Positions 5,738-8,026 of a stretch of DNA of 8,026 bases are shown here, piece by piece. Origin of the DNA: Scatosoma sp045652785 (GTDB taxonomy: Bacteria; Bacillota; Clostridia; Christensenellales; Borkfalkiaceae); assembly GCA_045652785.1 (NCBI GenBank), contig JAZOLF010000140.1, forward strand, positions 1-8,026, in the 5' to 3' direction. The notes below the pieces were generated by a model. It worked only from the letters and a program-made list of their open reading frames with translations, made no database searches and was not told the origin of the DNA. Numbering within the stretch: position 1 is the stretch's first letter; each line of letters opens with the position of its first letter. Made by a program: the position numbers and the translations under genes.

Positions 5738-5767
5738 ATTATAACACAATGCGCCTTTTTTTGGCAA
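5738..5767 (-). promoter_or_regulatory. promoter of the small-protein/secreted-protein operon
   Basis: On the minus strand TTGCCA (5767-5762), an 18-base spacer and TATAAT (5743-5738) predict a start near 5731. This gives a 5' leader of about 118 nt before the small ORF. It shares the GCTTG lead-in of the -35 box with the promoters of the tRNA and YfhO genes. Confidence 0.75.
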
Positions 5768-5862
5768 GCATTTTAACGCGCGTATGCGTAGATTGTTGAT
5801 AAAAATCACTTTTTGTCGAAAATCCTTGTTTTTCCAAACCTTCCCCATTGAGCCGCCCTGTT

Positions 5863-5893
5863 AAAAGCAAAAACCCCACCAAATCGGTAGGGT
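5863..5893 (-). terminator. intrinsic terminator of the phosphofructokinase gene
   Basis: On the minus strand ACCCTACC (5893-5886) pairs with GGTGGGGT (5880-5873) over a GATTT loop, with one G-U pair. It is followed by TTTTGCTTTT. It begins 17 bases after the stop codon and insulates the kinase from the downstream operon, whose promoter starts about 95 bases further on. Confidence 0.9.
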
Positions 5894-5910
5894 CTTCGAT
5901 TTTTTTCTGT

Positions 5911-7134
5911 TTATTTCGTCTTTAAGGTTAAGTGCGCAGGCAACCCGTCCACGTAATACGGGGGCAACTCGCCCTGAATGAGCGGGCGGGCATATTCAAT
6001 AAACGGGGGGAGCATGTCCGCGTTCACGGTGTCAATCCATTCCACAGGCACACACTTTTCACGGTTTGCAATTTCGTGTACGTCCACCACTTTCGTTTCG
6101 CAACGGTACGGGCTGTTCGACGCACGCACAAACACCGACACAACGCCGCTTTTGCCGTCCGCCGCCGCTTGCACAGCCGCTCTGCCAGCGTCATACGCTT
6201 CGTTGATATCCGTCAGGCTGGCGATATGCCCAGCACAGCGTTGCAAGATCGAAAACTCGATCGCGCGCGCCTTGACTTTCAAAATGCGGTTGCATTCCCC
6301 CGCCAAGAATAACGCCGTACCCGTCAACTGCTTATGCCCAAACGCATCCGTTTTTTGGTCGCTGGACGCAAGTTCACATACGTACCGCCCGTCAGGCAAC
6401 TTAATCCCTTCGGAAACGGCAATCACCAAATTCTTTTTCGTTTCAAACCGAGTTTTAATCTTCTCGATAAAATCTTCCATCGTGAACGGAGTTTCAGGCA
6501 GGAAAATCATATCCACACCTTCGCAATCATCCCCTTTTGCCAAAGCGCTTGCCGCCGTAAGCCAACCTGCGTTGCGCCCCATCACTTCCACGATGGTGAC
6601 CGAGTTCAAATCATAGATCGCACAATCGCGCACAAGTTCTTTCATCGCGGTCGCCACAAACTTTGCCGCGCTGCCATAGCCAGGCGTATGGTCGGTCAAC
6701 ATCAAATCATTGTCGATCGTCTTCGGCACGCCCACAAAGCGGACTTTACTACCGATTTTTTCTGCATACGCAGACAGTTTCGCAACCGTATCTTGGCTGT
6801 CGTTCCCGCCGATATAGAAAAACCAACCGATATTGTATTTTTCCAGCACACGGAAAATCGTTTCATATTCTTCGGGTTTCACGTCCGCCGACTTTAACTT
6901 GTGACGGCAACTCCCCAAATAGCAAGCAGGCGTGCGTTTCAAAAGTTCCACCTTCTCCGCGCCATCCAGAAATTCATTCAGGACAACCAGTTGTTCCTGC
7001 AAAAAGCCGCTAATCCCGTTTTGCATACCGTACACTTTTTCTGCGCCTAAGCGTACCGCCGTTTCATACACCCCAGCCAAACTGGAATTGATTACCGTCG
7101 TCGGCCCGCCCGACTGTCCCACAACTGCATTCAT
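5911..7134 (-). CDS. pfp: 6-phosphofructokinase, PPi-type (diphosphate-fructose-6-phosphate 1-phosphotransferase)
   Basis: This 407-residue cytoplasmic glycolytic enzyme phosphorylates fructose 6-phosphate to fructose 1,6-bisphosphate. Motifs: VGQSGGPTTVINSSL (5-19) is the phosphoryl-donor loop; IGGNDSQDT (108-116) is the equivalent of the GGDGS motif; PKTIDND (137-143) contains the catalytic Asp; EVMGRNAGW (183-191) and FLPE (211-214) bind the sugar phosphate. In ATP-dependent enzymes such as E. coli PfkA, the residues matching D112 and K138 are Gly and Gly/Thr. Asp and Lys at these two places are the established signature of PPi-dependent enzymes, so PPi is the likely donor. N111 replaces the usual Asp just before it. 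Length exceeds PfkA (320 residues) and fits the longer clostridial group. The start is supported by GGGAG 9-10 bases upstream and by the family N-terminus. It has its own promoter and terminator. Donor use is inference from motifs, not proof. Confidence 0.92.
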   Translation of the reverse strand: MNAVVGQSGGPTTVINSSLAGVYETAVRLGAEKVYGMQNGISGFLQEQLVVLNEFLDGAEKVELLKRTPACYLGSCRHKLKSADVKPEEYETIFRVLEKYNIGWFFYIGGNDSQDTVAKLSAYAEKIGSKVRFVGVPKTIDNDLMLTDHTPGYGSAAKFVATAMKELVRDCAIYDLNSVTIVEVMGRNAGWLTAASALAKGDDCEGVDMIFLPETPFTMEDFIEKIKTRFETKKNLVIAVSEGIKLPDGRYVCELASSDQKTDAFGHKQLTGTALFLAGECNRILKVKARAIEFSILQRCAGHIASLTDINEAYDAGRAAVQAAADGKSGVVSVFVRASNSPYRCETKVVDVHEIANREKCVPVEWIDTVNADMLPPFIEYARPLIQGELPPYYVDGLPAHLTLKTK

Positions 7135-7166
7135 ACTTTTTCACTCCCGTCTTGTTTTATTTTTTT

Positions 7167-7195
7167 AGTGTACCATATTTTCATAAAAAAAGCAA
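7167..7195 (-). promoter_or_regulatory. promoter of the phosphofructokinase gene
   Basis: On the minus strand TTGCTT (7195-7190), a 17-base spacer and TACACT (7172-7167) preceded by TGG form an extended -10 type promoter. The predicted start is near 7160, leaving a leader of about 25 bases with the SD GGGAG. It is weaker than the other promoters in the window. No terminator separates it from the ABC permease, so read-through from that gene is also possible. Confidence 0.6.
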
Positions 7196-7226
7196 TACTT
7201 TGCGCCTTATTCGTTGCACCGAAAGA

Positions 7227-7976
7227 TTATTTTTCCTGCATTTTTGCTTTAAATACAAGCACCGCAGCCAAAAAAGTGGCTACCATGTACGCAATCACGA
7301 CCAAAATCGGCAACCCGATTCCGTCAAAGCCGCCCACGCCATTCACCACGTTTTGTACCGCCAGCGACGCATTCCGAAACGGTAAAATTTCCATCAGCGT
7401 CATCATCGCTCCGTCCAGTCCTTCGACGGGAAACCACATTCCCGACAAAACCGACTGCCCCGTGATCACAATAGACGCGATCCCGCCAACCGATTTTTCG
7501 TTGCAAACCGAGCCAAACAAAATCCCAAGCGCGATGAACAGCAACGACGTAAATAGGCTCATCGCCACGCCGCCAACCATTCCCCAACCGAACAGCGCGG
7601 GATCAAAAATCCCACCCACGACGAAGAATAGAACCGACTGCGCCAGCGTAATCGGCAACACCGCAAGTGCGTAGGAAAAAATGAACTCATACGGCTTTGT
7701 TTTGGAAACGTACAGGCGGGTTAAAAAGGAAGTCCCCCTGTCCGTTGCAATCAGCAACCCGATGAACAGCGACAAGAACGCCTGCGCAAAGACCACAATC
7801 CCAGGTGTTAAATACCGCATTTCGAACTGCGCCGTCAAGTTATGGAACAGGAAGTAAAACAGCACTTCCATCAAAAGCGGCATCGCCATCATAAAAATCA
7901 AAGAGATTGGGTCGCACACAATTTCTTTCACGTTGCGCTTGGTCAACGTCCAAATTCGACGTATGGAATTACGCAT
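7227..7976 (-). CDS. ABC-2 type transporter permease
   Basis: This 249-residue membrane subunit of an ABC exporter has six hydrophobic segments at about 25-44, 58-77, 100-122, 133-157, 163-184 and 222-243. The family's typical layout is visible: an N-terminal amphipathic RIWTLTKRNVKEI helix, a cytoplasmic loop DRGTSFLTRLYVSKTK (79-94) after TM2 that corresponds to the ATPase-coupling region, and the SGMWFPVEGL turn (178-187) after TM5. ATG 7976 is chosen because GGGGGTGAG lies 5-8 bases upstream; the in-frame ATG 13 codons further upstream (8015) has no SD. The substrate cannot be told from sequence (drug, lipid or polysaccharide exporters share this fold). The ATPase partner is expected immediately upstream, outside or just touching the window edge. 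No intrinsic terminator is visible after the TAA stop. Confidence 0.88.
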   Translation of the reverse strand: MRNSIRRIWTLTKRNVKEIVCDPISLIFMMAMPLLMEVLFYFLFHNLTAQFEMRYLTPGIVVFAQAFLSLFIGLLIATDRGTSFLTRLYVSKTKPYEFIFSYALAVLPITLAQSVLFFVVGGIFDPALFGWGMVGGVAMSLFTSLLFIALGILFGSVCNEKSVGGIASIVITGQSVLSGMWFPVEGLDGAMMTLMEILPFRNASLAVQNVVNGVGGFDGIGLPILVVIAYMVATFLAAVLVFKAKMQEK

Positions 7977-7995
7977 TTTGCTCACCCCCGTTTTC

Positions 7996-8026
7996 TTAAG
8001 TCGGATCGTAGCCATGTCGTTCTGTG
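7996..8026 (-). CDS. possible 3' end of the upstream gene (ABC ATPase partner?)
   Basis: On the minus strand one frame from the window edge reads TERHGYDPT and stops at TAA (7998-7996). That is 19 bases before the permease start, with the permease SD lying in the gap, a normal operon spacing. A second frame would end at a TGA overlapping the SD (RSDLRKRG before stop), so the frame is not certain. ABC-2 permeases are usually preceded by their ATPase gene, hence the suggestion; nine codons are too few to identify a family. Confidence 0.3.
   Translation of the reverse strand, partial: TERHGYDPT

Noticed and set aside
5715..5748. Possible plus-strand promoter TTTGAT with TATAAC in the AT-rich leader
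   Set aside because: Weak match in AT-rich DNA, and no plus-strand gene follows; it overlaps the good minus-strand TATAAT.
7977..8015. ATG at 8015 as start of the ABC permease (13 extra residues)
   Set aside because: No SD precedes it, while ATG 7976 has GGGGGTGAG at proper spacing and gives the usual N-terminus of the family.
1..8026. CRISPR array, rRNA genes, insertion sequence or transposase
   Set aside because: No regularly spaced repeats, no rRNA-like conserved stretches and no transposase-like protein were seen on either strand.

Overview
The window is a compact, mid-GC stretch that reads as a low-to-mid-GC Gram-positive bacterium, most likely Bacillota, class Clostridia. The reasons are the strong AGGAGG-type ribosome binding sites, consensus TTGACA/TATAAT promoters, a YfhO-family envelope protein, a ~407-residue pyrophosphate-type phosphofructokinase of the clostridial kind, and a secreted multi-domain Ig-like protein. 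A finer lineage (for example Christensenellales) is only an impression. Every complete gene lies on the minus strand; only the tail of a possible gene at the left edge reads plus.

Layout from right to left, in the direction of transcription. (1) 7996-8026 holds a possible last few codons of an upstream gene, perhaps the ATPase partner of what follows. (2) 7227-7976 is an ABC-2 type transporter permease. (3) 5911-7134 is a 6-phosphofructokinase with PPi-type active-site motifs, with its own promoter and a clear intrinsic terminator. (4) 5476-5767 is a promoter, a ~120-nt leader with two strong palindromes, and a 45-residue small protein. (5) 3287-5458 is a 723-residue secreted protein in the same transcription unit as the small protein, ended by a strong terminator. 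(6) 3086-3208 is an intergenic cluster of three short dyad-containing, repeat-like elements. (7) 492-3017 is a YfhO-family polytopic membrane protein driven by a near-perfect promoter so close to the start codon that the mRNA should be leaderless. (8) 249-325 is tRNA-Pro with the unusual anticodon AGG, with its own promoter and terminator. (9) 1-64 is a possible tail of a plus-strand gene and an 11-bp hairpin.

The genes do not form one pathway. Two of the units concern the cell surface: the small-protein/secreted-protein operon and the YfhO-type glycosyl transfer or lipid-linked sugar system. The phosphofructokinase is glycolytic housekeeping and the ABC permease is an export component. The least explained part is the small-protein/secreted-protein operon with its structured leader.
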